Below are positions 62,653 through 64,000 of a DNA stretch of 64,000 nt, one piece after another. Each line of letters begins with the position of its first letter. Positions within the stretch are counted from its first letter, which is position 1. Below the pieces are notes generated by a model. That model made no database searches and had not been told where the DNA came from. It saw only the letters and a list, made by a program, of their open reading frames with translations. Location: the NCBI GenBank assembly GCA_023634235.1, contig JAMKCF010000012.1:6368329-6432328 (forward strand). Reading direction: 5' to 3'. The translations under genes were made by a program, and so were the position numbers. The DNA is from Pisaster brevispinus (lineage: Eukaryota > Echinodermata > Asteroidea > Forcipulatida > Asteriidae).

Positions 62653-64000
62653 TGTATCGTTGTTAGACTCTTGGGGATGGGACACTAGACATGTGTGTGA
62701 GAATGTGACGTTTCAGTCCAGTTTACTCCATTACCTTCTCAATTCTGAAATGGTCTTAGTGTGAGTCAGATACCGACTGCAGTATTTGAGTTTCAAGGTG
62801 GCAGACAGGATAGCCATGTAAGTGGGATGAGGGGGGGGGGGCATAAATATTGTATTCATGAAAAGAAGAGCTGGATCCACAGACTGGATACACATACAGC
62901 GAGCACAAATCAGAACTCGTAATCGTTTTTTATAAATATCTCAAATTTTTTTACATCTATCTATAATCATTTGAATGAATTGAGGGACAAGGGACCAAAC
63001 ATGTATTAACTTGTTTCATGCTTTTTAAAATAAAACTAAAGGTACTTGAAGTTGAACAGAACCTGTTGCCAACTTTGAGGGGGGAAAAGTCAGAAGATAA
63101 GCTTGTTTGTAGGAATGACATCCGGGCATCGTCAACTCTCGGAATCTAAAATCCTATTGCTTACATATAAGTTGGATAGATGCATGTGGTCAGGTGTGTA
63201 ATTGACCCCTTGCAACAAAGTTACACATGGCTACGTTCTGCCCCTGGTCTGCCATTTCGGGAGTCAAATTCAATGCTAAGATATGGTGAGTGTGTAAACC
63301 AGTGCTTCTCGCCTAAAATGCCACTACACACAGTATTAACCCACCGGGAAACTGACTCCCAGAATAGCGCAACCAAGATTTATTGAGGCGATGATGATGC
63401 CAGGGCCCAAATTCACGTGCTCTGCTGACTGCCGAATTCTGTGCTTGCAGTCACCATTTCTTCACTTGCAGGGCAAGTGGAGAATGCCTAGTAGCGTGGA
63501 GTACGCACCCGCACGAGCAAAGATTCCCTGCTAACCTGTGAAGTAGGCTTGATGTATTAAGTGCAGAATTCCTTGCTTCCGTAAGCGCTGATTCTTTGCT
63601 TACCGTAAGCAGAGCCATGACATTGGGCCCAGGTGATTTGGGTCAATAGTATGCTAAATGGGGGTCTACATAACTGTGCGGAGTTGTAGTGTGCTGAATT
63701 CACGAGAATGTTTGACTTGGGGGGGAATCCTTGTTCAAAAGCCAAGCGGGTATTGGGACGAGTCGTGTCCAGCTGCATTATAAGTTGAGAAACTGAAGTG
63801 GAGTTTTATCTCTGTACATTAAAACCTGCCTTTCTTCACAATAGAGTGTGTAAATGTGAACTGGTTATATCTTTTGTACACCTGAATTAAGTGTACATTT
63901 TCTTGTTTCTTAAATAAACTTGAGCACAATTTGTCATGGCCTGGCTTCTGCCTGAAGTATACTATAGGTTTTTTCCTGATCATTTTCGGCAAATAAGCTG
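62653..64000 (+). other. Gene 5 3' UTR and downstream flank
   Basis: Poly(A) candidates are AATAAA at 63029-63034 and 63913-63918. A CCCAAAATG-type block (63180-63400) and a family L MITE (63403-63630) lie between them, so the longer form would carry repeats in its UTR. No further gene is seen. Confidence 0.6.
63403..63630. mobile_element. MITE family L copy, CGTAAGC variant
   Basis: GGGCCCAAATTCACGTGC to GCAGAGCCATGACATTGGGC + CC. Confidence 0.75.

Overview
The window is animal nuclear DNA. Genes are split by short, clean GT-AG introns, the intergenic and intronic DNA is AT-rich, and it is crowded with tRNA-headed SINEs, foldback/MITE elements and simple tandem arrays. Protein similarity to vertebrate THG1L, RAB24 and ASB proteins, together with the repeat style and a sea-urchin-type histone stem-loop sequence, points to a marine deuterostome invertebrate. 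An echinoderm (sea star or sea urchin) is most likely; this is an inference, not a database match.

Five protein-coding genes can be assembled exon by exon with consistent splice phases. (1) 30-5271 (+): the 3' five exons of an ankyrin-repeat and SOCS-box (ASB) protein, with its 5' end outside the window. (2) 13217-8449 (-): a complete six-exon THG1L, the tRNA-His guanylyltransferase, tail-to-tail with the ASB gene. (3) 15216-27559 (+): a complete eight-exon RAB24 GTPase, head-to-head with THG1L across about 2 kb that probably holds both promoters. (4) 31898-46701 (+): a complete twelve-exon hnRNP-like protein with four RRMs, about 686 aa. (5) 50632-62652 (+): a complete ten-exon paralogue with five RRMs, about 660 aa.

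Genes 4 and 5 are the most notable content. They are a tandem head-to-tail pair of unusual multi-RRM proteins. Each begins with an acidic N-terminus. RRMs then follow at one per exon (all phase 0), the last RRM is split at the same place by a phase-1 intron, and a basic linker leads into Gly/Arg-rich tail exons that are all phase 1-1. Both end in a basic stretch followed by R-P-Y, resembling a PY-type nuclear import signal. The two copies differ in RRM number and in tail chemistry.

Non-coding structure of note includes: a 43-bp tandem array in an ASB intron; a 111-bp array and a degenerate ~32-bp array in RAB24 introns; a MITE family with GGGCCCAATTTCATAGAGC-type ends in at least nine places; two foldback elements with perfect 8-bp target duplications in intron 1 of gene 5, one split by a 1,056-bp TA-flanked mariner-like element; an inverted pair of histone-type 3'-end stem-loops beside exon 3 of gene 5; and decayed duplicates of a coding exon in intron 9 of gene 4. 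Repeat boundaries are approximate unless target duplications are given.
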